A stretch of DNA of 64,000 nt. It comes from Vibrio sp. CB1-14 (GTDB lineage Bacteria; Pseudomonadota; Gammaproteobacteria; Enterobacterales; Vibrionaceae). This document shows, piece by piece, positions 36,813 to 45,380 of the stretch. The first letter of the stretch is position 1; each line of letters opens with the position of its first letter. The stretch covers positions 1,798,001 through 1,862,000 of the forward strand of contig NZ_CP115920.1 in the NCBI RefSeq assembly GCF_040412085.2. The letters are read 5' to 3'. The notes under the pieces are model-generated. The model searched no databases and was not told where the DNA came from. It worked only from the letters and a program-made list of their open reading frames with translations. The translations under genes were made by a program, and so were the position numbers.

Positions 36813-38792
36813 ATGATCGGCTACATAGGATTATTTACATTAATCACAGTTGCAGTGACGAGCTCATGCGCAGTTTTGCATGGCCTGATTTGTTACGCTA
36901 AGCCTCAGCGTTTCGCTGCGAGTGAAATTAGCCTAAGCCGATTCTTCAGCACAATATCTTTCTTGTTCTCGTTAAGCTCTATTCTAGTATTGGCTTACGC
37001 ATTCGCAGTTGACGATTTCTCTATTCGTTACGTTTCAGACAACTCCAATCAACAACTCCATTTAGGTTACAAACTCGCCGCCACATGGGGTGGACACCAA
37101 GGCTCGATGCTATTTTGGGTGGTGACATTGTCACTTTGGGGTGCGATTATTGCTTGGTCAAAGCCGAAAAACCGTTCAACGAGCTATTCAACGAGTCATG
37201 CAAGCTTGGTCATGCAGTCTATAGTCGCTATCTTCGCTTGGTTTACACTGCTCGCATCGAACCCGTTCGAGTTAAACACGGTCATGCCATTACAAGGTCG
37301 TGATTTGAATCCCATGTTGCAAGATATTGGGCTTATTATCCATCCACCACTACTGTATGTCGGTTATGTTGGATTTGCGTCAGTACTCGCGATGGCTTTG
37401 GGGGCACTACTGTCAAAGCACGTTGATCTAGACTGGATCCCACGTGCACGCATCTTCACTCTGGTAGCATGGCTGTTTTTGACAGCAGGCATCGCTTTAG
37501 GTTCTTGGTGGGCATACTACGAGTTAGGCTGGGGAGGGTGGTGGTTTTGGGATCCGGTTGAAAATGCCTCTTTGCTTCCATGGCTCACCTCTACTGCGTT
37601 ATTGCATACCATGATGGTTGCTCGCAGCAAACAGCTTGTTTTTTGGACTTACTCTCTTGCGTTTATCACTTTCTGTTTGAGTATTCTTGGCACCTTCATT
37701 GTACGCTCTGGGGTGCTGACATCGGTGCATGCGTTTGCCGTCGATCCGACCAAAGGCTTTAGCCTGCTGGCGATTCTAACCTTAGTGTTTGTTCTCGCCT
37801 TTGTCGCTTTAATTGCCAGGGTCGATTCTATCAAGTCGCTCAGTATTACAAACTTGGCGACTAAGCCATTTCTAGTTCTGATTTCAGCTAATTTGTTTGT
37901 ATTGGCTACCGCTGTGGTTGTGTTTGGTACCTTTTACCCGATGGTTTACGAACTTGCAGGACTTGGGAATATTTCGGTTGGTGCTCCGTACTTTAACTTG
38001 TTGTTTGGTCCCATCGCGATAGTGAGCTTATTTGTCATGGGAGCTGTACCGTTTCTTAGCTGGTCGCGTACCAGCCAGAAGTTGAGAATTGGACTGCCCG
38101 TTATGTTGTTGGTTGTTTCACTGATGTTGGCTTTTGTTATCGTGATCTATTGCACCATGCACTATGAGCCAGTCGGCGCGCAGTGGTCGAACTGGGCGCT
38201 CTTTACAGTTTGGGCAAGCCTTTGGGTTCTAATGTCACATATTGCTACAGTCCTCGCCAAAACTAAGCAGACATCGCTGTCGGCATGTATTGCGCACGTT
38301 GGTATTGCGATCGCGGCGTTTGGTTGTGTGATGAATGCTGAGTATTCTTATGAAATCACCAAAAGGCTTGGCCCTGGCAGCCAAGCAGAGTTTGGGGATT
38401 ACCAAGTTACCTACGTTGATACCCATTTATACGTAGGTCGAAACTTTACCGCCGAGCAAGCCGTTATTGAGATCACCGTTCAAGACAACGACCCACATAC
38501 TAGAACCGCCACGCCCGAAAAACGTCACTATTCGGTGCGAGTTATGACCATGACAGAGCCTTCCATGACACCACTGTGGCACGGTGATATTTATATCTCT
38601 TTGGGTGATAAAGTCGATACAACGGATTACGCCGTGCGTATTCAATTCAAAGCGTTTGTTCGTTGGATTTGGTTCGGTGCACTATTGGTGTGTATCTCTG
38701 CATGTACCGTATTGCTGAGATCGTCCAATAATGTGGCAGCTTCAAAAAATGCGTCACTGATATCGTCATTGAGGGAGACTGCGAATGATTGA
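36813..38792 (+). CDS. nrfE: Haem lyase subunit NrfE (CcmF family)
   Basis: Polytopic inner-membrane protein that, with NrfF and NrfG, attaches haem to the CWSCK site of NrfA. The WWD haem-handling motif GWGGWWFWDPVENASLLPW lies near residues 238-256, and ATWGGHQGSMLFWV near residues 89-102. Length 659 and about 15 hydrophobic segments match CcmF/NrfE. The start ATG has no good Shine-Dalgarno; the nearest is AGGAA 13 bases upstream, derived from the repeat array. It overlaps nrfF by eight bases. Confidence 0.93.
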   Translation: MIGYIGLFTLITVAVTSSCAVLHGLICYAKPQRFAASEISLSRFFSTISFLFSLSSILVLAYAFAVDDFSIRYVSDNSNQQLHLGYKLAATWGGHQGSMLFWVVTLSLWGAIIAWSKPKNRSTSYSTSHASLVMQSIVAIFAWFTLLASNPFELNTVMPLQGRDLNPMLQDIGLIIHPPLLYVGYVGFASVLAMALGALLSKHVDLDWIPRARIFTLVAWLFLTAGIALGSWWAYYELGWGGWWFWDPVENASLLPWLTSTALLHTMMVARSKQLVFWTYSLAFITFCLSILGTFIVRSGVLTSVHAFAVDPTKGFSLLAILTLVFVLAFVALIARVDSIKSLSITNLATKPFLVLISANLFVLATAVVVFGTFYPMVYELAGLGNISVGAPYFNLLFGPIAIVSLFVMGAVPFLSWSRTSQKLRIGLPVMLLVVSLMLAFVIVIYCTMHYEPVGAQWSNWALFTVWASLWVLMSHIATVLAKTKQTSLSACIAHVGIAIAAFGCVMNAEYSYEITKRLGPGSQAEFGDYQVTYVDTHLYVGRNFTAEQAVIEITVQDNDPHTRTATPEKRHYSVRVMTMTEPSMTPLWHGDIYISLGDKVDTTDYAVRIQFKAFVRWIWFGALLVCISACTVLLRSSNNVAASKNASLISSLRETAND

Positions 38793-39213
38793 TAAATTGC
38801 GTTTGGCTTTCTCTCCAATCAAGCTGTTGTTTGCACTCTTGCTATGCTCAAGTCATGCATTCGCGACACAAGCCCACTCTGTTGACCTGTTTGAGTTTGA
38901 TACTCCCAAACAGCAGAAGCAAGCTATCGATCTCGCTAAAACCCTTCGTTGTCCCATGTGCCAAAACCAAAACCTGATCGAGTCTAACTCTCCAGTCGCA
39001 AAGGATATCCGATTACGAGTGTTTGAACTGGTCAAATCAGGGAAAAGCAATCAGCAAGTGAAAGACTATATGGTCGATCGTTATGGTGAGCACGTCCTTT
39101 ATCAACCCGCATTAACTGGTAAAAACATTCTCCTTTGGGGAATGCCCATAGTCTTCGCCTTATCACTCGGTGGTTTGATGGTTGTGACTATCCGTCGAAA
39201 TTCCCGCAACTAG
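38785..39213 (+). CDS. nrfF: Haem lyase thiol subunit NrfF (CcmH family)
   Basis: Small periplasmic thiol-disulfide protein anchored by a C-terminal helix, which reduces apocytochrome cysteines for haem attachment. It has a signal peptide, then the family motif LRCPMCQNQNLIESNSPVAK, with the redox pair in RCPMCQ. VKDYMVDRYGEHVLYQP and a final membrane segment (MPIVFALSLGGLMVVTI) follow. Length 142 fits. It overlaps nrfE. No nrfG or thioredoxin-like gene follows. Confidence 0.93.
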   Translation: MIDKLRLAFSPIKLLFALLLCSSHAFATQAHSVDLFEFDTPKQQKQAIDLAKTLRCPMCQNQNLIESNSPVAKDIRLRVFELVKSGKSNQQVKDYMVDRYGEHVLYQPALTGKNILLWGMPIVFALSLGGLMVVTIRRNSRN

Positions 39214-39300
39214 TTTGTAGCGATGTAAATAGACTATTGATATCAAAGCCTAAATTGTTTATCTCTATAACTAGTTCAAGGATGAAGGAGATAAGCTGCT

Positions 39301-39720
39301 ATGCCGTATTCAGTTTCTACTGATAAACAACACCTCGATATCACACTCATACACCGCTATCTCTCAAACAGCTATTGGGCGAAGGGCGTTCCTTTATCTG
39401 TGGTTGAAAAATCGATTGAACACTCTTTGTGTTTCGGCGCCTATGACAGTGGCGGTAACCAAGTGGGCTTTGCACGCATTATTACTGACCGTGCGACGTT
39501 TGCCTATCTGAGTGATGTCTTTGTCATCGACGAAAAACAAGGTGAAGGCATTGCCAAGCTCATATTAAGCACCATAGAAAAGCACCCTGATCTGCAAGGC
39601 TTGAGACGAACCATGCTGGGTACTGTCGACGCGCATTCGCTCTACCAGCAATTTGGGTTTGAATCGATTCAACAGCCGGAGTTCTTGATGCAGAAAAAGG
39701 GAATTGAAGCCTATGTCTAA
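39301..39720 (+). CDS. GNAT-family N-acetyltransferase
   Basis: 139-residue acetyltransferase with the acetyl-CoA motif VIDEKQGEGIAKLILSTIEK and the closing LYQQFGFESI. The opening ITLIHRYLSNSYWAKGVPLS is typical of a short GNAT group often annotated from Vibrio and other bacteria. AAGGAG lies 11 bases before the ATG. It starts a run of five tightly packed small genes and overlaps the next by eight bases. Confidence 0.87.
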   Translation: MPYSVSTDKQHLDITLIHRYLSNSYWAKGVPLSVVEKSIEHSLCFGAYDSGGNQVGFARIITDRATFAYLSDVFVIDEKQGEGIAKLILSTIEKHPDLQGLRRTMLGTVDAHSLYQQFGFESIQQPEFLMQKKGIEAYV

Positions 39721-40207
39721 CTTTAAAGGCCTTAGCAGCGAAGAAAGGCGCTATTCACTTTTGACAGATGCGCCTCAGCATAAGTCCACAGTCATCGATT
39801 GGTATTTTGATGCTTGGGGCAAGCGCGATCCTAACAACACTCTAGAAAGCTATTCCGAAAAGCTCGAGAACTTTTTGCAAGATGGCTCTATCCCGGCACA
39901 TGTTGTTATTTGTGATGGCGATCGGCTAGTTGCCACCGCGCATATTCGAAAGCATGAAATCCCGAGTTACGTGGATTATGAGATGTGGCTTGGCGGTGTT
40001 TATGTTGACTCCGATTATAGAGGTCAAGGCGTCGCCAAAATAGTAGTTAATAGCGTGATTGAAGAAGCAAAGTCCCGTGGCATTAAGGCGCTTTATTTGC
40101 AAACGGAAGATCTATCTGGTGGGTTGTATGCGGAACACGGATGGAGAAAGCTTCATCAAATTAATAATAAAGGCTGTGAGGTGATAGTCATGGTCAAGGA
40201 ACTATAA
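39713..40207 (+). CDS. GNAT-family N-acetyltransferase
   Basis: 164-residue acetyltransferase. The CoA site is YVDSDYRGQGVAKIVVNSVI and the later motif is YLQTEDLSGGLYAEHGWRKL. ATG 39713 lies inside the end of the preceding gene with AAAGGGAA upstream; a TTG at 39704 is possible. Only one base separates its stop from the ASCH gene. The substrate is unknown. Confidence 0.87.
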   Translation: MSNFKGLSSEERRYSLLTDAPQHKSTVIDWYFDAWGKRDPNNTLESYSEKLENFLQDGSIPAHVVICDGDRLVATAHIRKHEIPSYVDYEMWLGGVYVDSDYRGQGVAKIVVNSVIEEAKSRGIKALYLQTEDLSGGLYAEHGWRKLHQINNKGCEVIVMVKEL

Positions 40208-40208
40208 T

Positions 40209-40676
40209 ATGACACCTATCCAACGAGAGTTTTTCCAACGGTTTCTTAATACGTTGTCGGCGCCTGAAAGCATCGATATCGACAACATCATTGCTGAGCA
40301 TTATTGCGCCGATGAATACAATGCCAACGAGTGCGCCAGACTGATTAACGAAGGTATCAAGACCGCATCATGCGGATTAAAAGCGGGTTGGGATATCGAA
40401 GATGAACCCTTGCCTCAAGTTGGCAGTTATTCGCTTGTCCTAGATTGGCAGCAAAACCCGGTATGCGTGATTCAATTAACGTCTGTCGAAGTATGTCCAT
40501 TCAATCAAGTGAGTGACGAGTTCGCCTATGCAGAGGGCGAGGGCGATCGCACATACGCATGGTGGAAAGAAGCACATATTAAGTTTTTCGAATGGTACGC
40601 CAATGAGATTGGTGTGGTATTTTCGCCCGAAAGTGAATTAGTACTAGAGCGTTTTAAAAAGGTGTATCCAAGCTAA
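40209..40676 (+). CDS. ASCH domain protein
   Basis: 155-residue protein of the ASCH (PUA-like) fold, thought to bind RNA or modified nucleosides. Typical are LINEGIKTASCGLKAGWDIE, LPQVGSYSLVLDWQQNPVCV, IQLTSVEVCPFNQVSDEFAY and the EGEGDRTYAWWKEAHIKFF segment near the end. Some members are amidohydrolases on N4-acetylcytidine, which makes its place among acetyltransferases suggestive. It is directly adjacent to the flanking GNAT genes with 0-1 bp gaps. Confidence 0.88.
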   Translation: MTPIQREFFQRFLNTLSAPESIDIDNIIAEHYCADEYNANECARLINEGIKTASCGLKAGWDIEDEPLPQVGSYSLVLDWQQNPVCVIQLTSVEVCPFNQVSDEFAYAEGEGDRTYAWWKEAHIKFFEWYANEIGVVFSPESELVLERFKKVYPS

Positions 40677-41192
40677 ATGAAAAGTATCGCAATCCAAACA
40701 GAGCGTCTCTCAATGGCGCAGATCACTCACGTCGATTTTGACTTGTTTAAGCGCTTACAGACCGAGCATGAGGTTATTGAGCTTTGCTTTGATAAACCTA
40801 GCGATGAAGACATTCAAATGCGATTTGATGAACGCCTACCCACATGGTGTAAAGGTTCAGAAGAGTGGCTCTGTTTGGTTGTTTCACTCAAGCATACTGG
40901 TGAAGCCGTTGGTGTGACGGGCTTCAAAGTCTCAAATGGCTATGCGGAAGTTGGCTATTTGTTGCTTCCAGAATTCCATGGCTGTGGAATTGGCACTGAG
41001 TCGTTAGAAGGTTTAGTCAAATGGGCGGAGCGCGATCTCGATCTCAACAGGTTTTCCGCGATTGTGACAAAAGGAAACATAGGCTCAGAGCGTGTGTTAG
41101 AAAAATGCGGTTTTGTGCTGACCAAGGTAGAGAAAGACGCCTACCAAATAGGTGGTCAAACATTTGATGACCATATTTTTCATCGTGGATAA
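40677..41192 (+). CDS. GNAT-family N-acetyltransferase (RimJ/RimL-like)
   Basis: 171-residue acetyltransferase of the type-3 (RimJ/RimL) group: opening IQTERLSMAQITHVDFDLFK, CoA motif LLLPEFHGCGIGTESLEGLV and the typical VTKGNIGSERVLEKCGFVLT. The ATG directly follows the ASCH stop codon, so translation is coupled. The RimJ/RimL type suggests a peptide or amino-acid-like acceptor, but the substrate is unknown. Confidence 0.88.
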   Translation: MKSIAIQTERLSMAQITHVDFDLFKRLQTEHEVIELCFDKPSDEDIQMRFDERLPTWCKGSEEWLCLVVSLKHTGEAVGVTGFKVSNGYAEVGYLLLPEFHGCGIGTESLEGLVKWAERDLDLNRFSAIVTKGNIGSERVLEKCGFVLTKVEKDAYQIGGQTFDDHIFHRG

Positions 41193-41210
41193 TGTCACGA
41201 GGAGTGCCCT

Positions 41211-41696
41211 TTGATTCGTAATGTCACCGTAGCGGATGCGGAAGCTATCGCAACGATATACAACCACTATATAGTCCATTCAACTTGCACATTTGAAGAA
41301 GAGATCGTGTCAGCGAAGCAAATAGCTGAGCGTATTGAGACGCTGATTGACTCGAAGATGCCTTGGCTTGTGTATGAGCATCAAGGGCAAGTGGTCGGTT
41401 ATTGTTATGCTAAGCAATGGAACGCGAGAAGCGCTTATCGGTTTACGGCCGAGTCCTCTGTTTACCTCTCGCCTGAGTGTCCGTTAAAAGGGGTGGGCAG
41501 TAGACTCTACGAGCAATTGTTTAGCCGATTACGTGACGATGGAATTAGGAACGTCATGAGTGTCATTACACTGCCGAATGATCAGAGCACCAGATTCCAT
41601 CATAAAATGGGCATGGAGCAAGTAGGGCATTTCAAACAAATTGGCTACAAGTTTGACCGCTGGCTCGATGTTGGATATTGGCAGAAAACACTCTAA
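41211..41696 (+). CDS. Phosphinothricin-acetyltransferase-like GNAT protein
   Basis: 161-residue protein of the PAT/YncA group: RNVTVADAEAIATIYNHYIV, STCTFEEEIVSAKQIAERIE, VVGYCYAKQWNARSAYRFTA, a CoA site in CPLKGVGSRLYEQLF, and the closing FHHKMGMEQVGHFKQIGYKF. Such enzymes acetylate phosphinothricin, methionine sulfoximine or related amino acids. The start is TTG with GAGGAG six bases upstream. It is the last of the five-gene run. Confidence 0.87.
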   Translation: MIRNVTVADAEAIATIYNHYIVHSTCTFEEEIVSAKQIAERIETLIDSKMPWLVYEHQGQVVGYCYAKQWNARSAYRFTAESSVYLSPECPLKGVGSRLYEQLFSRLRDDGIRNVMSVITLPNDQSTRFHHKMGMEQVGHFKQIGYKFDRWLDVGYWQKTL

Positions 41697-41721
41697 GCCA
41701 GAGGAGTATCTGTGGCTACTG

Positions 41722-42420
41722 CTAACCAAAATCTAACGTCAGTAATAGTCTGTTCTCCCCAGAAGCAACGGAGGGCGAGCGATGAACCAGACCGCCACCT
41801 TCGTTGCCGATCCATTTTTCTCCTTTGAGTAATGCGACATCTCCACAAGTCAGACGTTGAATATCCGTTTCACTTTGATGCAGCCCAGATTCTGAATCTG
41901 GAAGACCATTGCTGCCATGTCCGAGTTTAGAGCGATCTACGACATCGTGCTCTAACCAGTCAGTGGCGACACCGCTGTAGGTGGTTACCAAGCGGCAAGG
42001 CACTTTGTCAGTATGGAAGCGCGGGCACATGGCGCTTTCTAGTGTGGCGAGCCGAAGCCCTGCGTAATCAAGCTCAAACAGGCAGCAAAACATATCGACC
42101 AGTTCAGCGATATTTTGGAGCAGCGCTTTTGGAGCCAAGCCATCGGTGGCGTATTCCAATGCTGCAAAAGCGTCACTTGGTGATACTGAAACAGATTTTT
42201 GAAACTTAGGGTTATTAGCAAGAAACTCATTGGTTAAATGTTGTAAATCGGCGTCGAGTTCACGTTTCCAGATAGCGATATTCACTGATTCTTTATAGAT
42301 ATCGGTTAACACGGTTGGGTGGTCGCCAGAAGCACTTAATCGCACTGTGGTTTGTTGGGTAGTGGGAGTTTGTATACTGCCTGTCGGCGAAGTGAGTGGG
42401 GCAATTGAGTCGCGTAACAT
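41722..42420 (-). CDS. DUF1826 protein under a Zur box
   Basis: 232-residue protein of unknown function matching DUF1826: VLTDIYKESVNIAIWKRELD, LFELDYAGLRLATLESAMCP, RFHTDKVPCRLVTTYSGVAT, a GDVALLKGEKWIGNEGGGLV segment and VHRSPSV near the end. The conserved His and Asp residues (FHTDKVPCRL, VHRSP) resemble a metal-binding double-stranded beta-helix. A near-perfect Zur-type palindrome lies 35 bp upstream, so expression under zinc shortage is likely. CAGGAG precedes the ATG. Confidence 0.82.
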   Translation of the reverse strand: MLRDSIAPLTSPTGSIQTPTTQQTTVRLSASGDHPTVLTDIYKESVNIAIWKRELDADLQHLTNEFLANNPKFQKSVSVSPSDAFAALEYATDGLAPKALLQNIAELVDMFCCLFELDYAGLRLATLESAMCPRFHTDKVPCRLVTTYSGVATDWLEHDVVDRSKLGHGSNGLPDSESGLHQSETDIQRLTCGDVALLKGEKWIGNEGGGLVHRSPSVASGENRLLLTLDFG

Positions 42421-42453
42421 GAAATTTCGCTCCTGGATTGTTTGAATTTATTG

Positions 42454-42469
42454 TTATGTTATAACATAA
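42454..42469. promoter_or_regulatory. Zur box upstream of the DUF1826 gene
   Basis: TTATGTTATAACATAA is a perfect 16-bp palindrome with the Zur core ATGTTATA/TATAACAT of gammaproteobacteria. It lies just upstream of the minus-strand DUF1826 start; the patatin-hydrolase gene on the other side begins about 195 bp away. Confidence 0.75.
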
Positions 42470-42664
42470 TTTCGAGTATTTAAAACGGTCGATTTTTCTC
42501 TATCCACTGCGTATTAGCCACCTATGACTGCGATCGATTCATTGTTTCGAGTTCATTAACGCGCCTTAAATTTTCTTGAATTTATTTCCCCGTAGCCCCC
42601 ATATTATCCTTAGACTTATGGGGAAATCGGGGAAGCTCGATAGAATCAAGAAAGTGGAAACGAA

Positions 42665-44569
42665 ATGGGCAAGCGATACATTATAAGCAATAAGCATCAT
42701 GACAATTTCATGCTAGCACAGCGTCACGTCGACAAGATTGCGTTGGTGACTGAAGGTGGTGGACAGCGCGGAATATTCACCGCAGGAGTGCTGGATGCTT
42801 TCTTGCGAGCGGAGTTTAATCCTTTCGACCTACTTATTGGAACGTCAGCAGGGTCGTTGAATCTCGCCTCTTATATTTGCGGTCACCAAGGTCATGCTTA
42901 CAAGATGATCGCAGAAGCCACTCGCCACCCAGAGTTCTTCACCTTAGCGAAGTATCTGCTGAGCGGTGAAGGACTCGATCTGGACTACCTCGTCGATAGT
43001 GCCGAATCAACAATACCTCTTAACTGGGATATAGGTGCGGACTTTCTTAGAACCAAACAAGTCGTTGCAGTTGCGACTCATGGAACCGAACTCACTAGCG
43101 CTTGTTTTGATGTCACTCGGGAGAACTGGAAGCATGTGTTAAGCGCTTCTTGCGCGATCCCTGCGCTTCACAAACGCCCCATTGTCTTTGACGACACTCG
43201 CTGGTTTGATGGCGGTATCGCTGCGCCCATTCCGGTGGAAGAAGCCTACCGACGAGGCTATAAGCATATTGTCGTTGTCAGAACCATGCCGATAGACTTT
43301 GAAGATCATCACCCCATGGTCGAAGCGTTTTTGAAACGAGCACCATCGAAAACGCTTACTGAGTTGTCGGCAATGCTGATTAAGCATGAAGAGAGCTATC
43401 GCCAGACTCAACGTTTTCTTGCTTCTCCACCGGACGATGTAGAAATCTATGAGATTTCCCCTGATAGAGCTCTGCAGTCCTCTGTCATTGGTAGCACCAA
43501 AAAGCAATTGGATTCTGATTATATGCATGGCGTGCGCCTTGGCCGTCTCTTTGTTGAAAGCGTGGGAAGAAAGCTTGATATCCCTTACAAACCTTATCAG
43601 CGCTATAAGATACAGACCTCAGAGTTTGCATCACAGGCGCAAAACAGCGAACGGATAGAAACAACATGGGCATCCCGCACGACAGGGCAATTTGAGGGTG
43701 AGGTTGGTGTCAATATAGAGTGGATTAACGTCAACCCCAATCGTCACCAAAGAGCGATTGTGTTGGTACAAGGGAGAAATGAAACGTTCTGGAAGTATCA
43801 AGAGTTAATTCACGAGCTTAGCCAGTACTTCAGTGTGTACACATACGATCATCGCGGTCAGGGTGAGTCTGAGCGCTTGGTTGAGGAATCAGAGCTTGGT
43901 CATATTGATGATTTTCGCCGCTACGTAGAAGACTTAGCGACCTTCATTGAAACGGTTGTTCATAAGCAAGGCGGTCATGATGACATTGAAATGTTGGCTC
44001 ATTCGATGGGCGGTGCTGTCGCGACTCAATACTTAGCTACAAAACCAAATAAGGTAAAGTCATGTGTGCTAACAAGCCCTATGTTTGGTTTAAAGTTACC
44101 CAAAGTTGTTGGTGGACTTCATTCTGCAACCATTAAAGTCATCAGCCAGCTACAAAAAACACCTCACTACGCACCCACACAAACAGCGTTTGTGACTAAG
44201 TCGTTTGAAAACAATGACCATACGACGAGTAAAGTCCGTTTTCAGGCGTACAGCAACTTGTTAACCAGTAATCCACACTTGCGGCTAGGCGGAGTCAGCC
44301 CAAAATGGATCACTGAAGCGATGGCAGCCGGAAAGCAATGTTTGCACTACGCCAAATCGATCACCACACCGATACTCATCATCCAACCAGAAGCGGACAA
44401 CGTAGTATCCAATCCTGCTCAGGACTTGTTTAACGAGCGCTGTCTAACTTCTCGAATATTGAGTGTCCCTCATGCTCGGCATGATATTTTGATAGAAGCT
44501 GACCGTTATCGAGATTGGACTCTAAAACACATCTTTAATTTCTATGACCACAGATACAAAAACGTTTAA
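42665..44569 (+). CDS. Fusion of a YjjU-like patatin phospholipase with a PldB-like alpha/beta hydrolase
   Basis: 634 residues with two lipid-hydrolase modules. Residues 20-300 are a patatin domain: oxyanion GGGQRG (31-36), nucleophile GTSAG (Ser61) and DGG (Asp182), with the YjjU-type tail EESYRQTQRFLASPPDDVEI. Residues 350-634 are an alpha/beta hydrolase of the lysophospholipase L2/monoglyceride lipase kind: YTYDHRGQGESERL, nucleophile AHSMGGAVA (Ser447) and a catalytic His near VPHARHDILIE. Both active sites look intact, so it could strip two acyl chains in sequence. There is no signal peptide; the protein is probably cytoplasmic or membrane-associated. The frame is continuous, with GGAAACGAA before the ATG. 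Confidence 0.88.
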   Translation: MGKRYIISNKHHDNFMLAQRHVDKIALVTEGGGQRGIFTAGVLDAFLRAEFNPFDLLIGTSAGSLNLASYICGHQGHAYKMIAEATRHPEFFTLAKYLLSGEGLDLDYLVDSAESTIPLNWDIGADFLRTKQVVAVATHGTELTSACFDVTRENWKHVLSASCAIPALHKRPIVFDDTRWFDGGIAAPIPVEEAYRRGYKHIVVVRTMPIDFEDHHPMVEAFLKRAPSKTLTELSAMLIKHEESYRQTQRFLASPPDDVEIYEISPDRALQSSVIGSTKKQLDSDYMHGVRLGRLFVESVGRKLDIPYKPYQRYKIQTSEFASQAQNSERIETTWASRTTGQFEGEVGVNIEWINVNPNRHQRAIVLVQGRNETFWKYQELIHELSQYFSVYTYDHRGQGESERLVEESELGHIDDFRRYVEDLATFIETVVHKQGGHDDIEMLAHSMGGAVATQYLATKPNKVKSCVLTSPMFGLKLPKVVGGLHSATIKVISQLQKTPHYAPTQTAFVTKSFENNDHTTSKVRFQAYSNLLTSNPHLRLGGVSPKWITEAMAAGKQCLHYAKSITTPILIIQPEADNVVSNPAQDLFNERCLTSRILSVPHARHDILIEADRYRDWTLKHIFNFYDHRYKNV

Positions 44570-44576
44570 ACTCTGA

Positions 44577-44675
44577 GGGGTTACGCTAGCATCACGCAAG
44601 CATGTCATCGCCAATCAACTGCTAGGTAAAGAGAAGTGGTATGTAAATTACACCGTTGAAGTCGTTGAGGTATAA
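44577..44675 (+). pseudogene. Possible C-terminal gene remnant
   Basis: A start-less frame reading ASRKHVIANQLLGKEKWYVN followed by YTVEVVEV ends at 44673-44675. The composition looks like the last strands of a folded protein, but I cannot name a family. It occupies the gap between the fusion hydrolase and the next GNAT gene and may be chance. Confidence 0.2.
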
Positions 44676-44688
44676 AGGAGTTACTCAA

Positions 44689-45126
44689 ATGAACGTGTCG
44701 TATCGTGAAATGCAGGTCGCGGACTATGATGCTGTGATGGCATTGTGGAATGAAACAGAGCATATGTTAATCCGTGAAGCGGATAGCCGAGAAAATGTGA
44801 CGGCTTATCTCGACAAGAACCCAAACATGAGTTTTGTTGCGACGGTTCATAGCAAAGTTGTTGGGGCAGTCCTTGCTGGAACAGATGGTCGTCGGGGCTA
44901 TCTTCAACATCTCGCAGTTGATGAAGGGTATCGAGGTCAACGGATTGGAAAAACGTTGGTTGAAAAAGTAACCGACGCCTTCGCTCATATTGGCATCAGT
45001 AAAACCCATCTATTCGTGAACACTGAAAATGAACAAGCTCAGATGTTTTATAAGTCCATGGGGTGGGAGGTGCGTCAGGAAGTGAAGATGTATTCGTTTA
45101 ACTCATCAGCCAATCTGGATATTTAA
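44689..45126 (+). CDS. GNAT-family N-acetyltransferase
   Basis: 145-residue acetyltransferase with LQHLAVDEGYRGQRIGKTLV as CoA motif and NTENEQAQMFYKSMGWEVRQ as the second motif, close to YpeA-like enzymes. ATG 44689 has AAAGGAG nine bases upstream. The substrate is unknown. Confidence 0.86.
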   Translation: MNVSYREMQVADYDAVMALWNETEHMLIREADSRENVTAYLDKNPNMSFVATVHSKVVGAVLAGTDGRRGYLQHLAVDEGYRGQRIGKTLVEKVTDAFAHIGISKTHLFVNTENEQAQMFYKSMGWEVRQEVKMYSFNSSANLDI

Positions 45127-45380
45127 CGTGATATCAGTCCTTTGAGTTTTCTCGTAGAGTACTTAATTAGGCACCGATTCTTGTAGGGGTTTGGAGACTA
45201 CACATAAACGGGCTGTGTCTATAGGAGTTAATGCACTCTTTTGCTGAATGTGATCGGCCAAACTCATTCCTCCTATTGATAAACATATTTGAAAGTGACA
45301 ATCCTCTTACTAGCATACGCGAGCGGGATCTAGTAAAGCGGTGTTTCCGTAATTCATTCTAATGATCAAGGAGAGGAAGA

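Noticed and set aside
36692..36901. A short open frame running out of the array into nrfE.
   Set aside because: It is in another frame, has no start signal and consists of repeat DNA and nrfE shadow sequence.
39301..41696. Possible integron cassette array, because several single-gene GNAT units are clustered in a Vibrio.
   Set aside because: The genes are separated by only 0-18 bp and overlap in places, and no attC-like repeats or integrase are present. This is an operon, not a cassette array.
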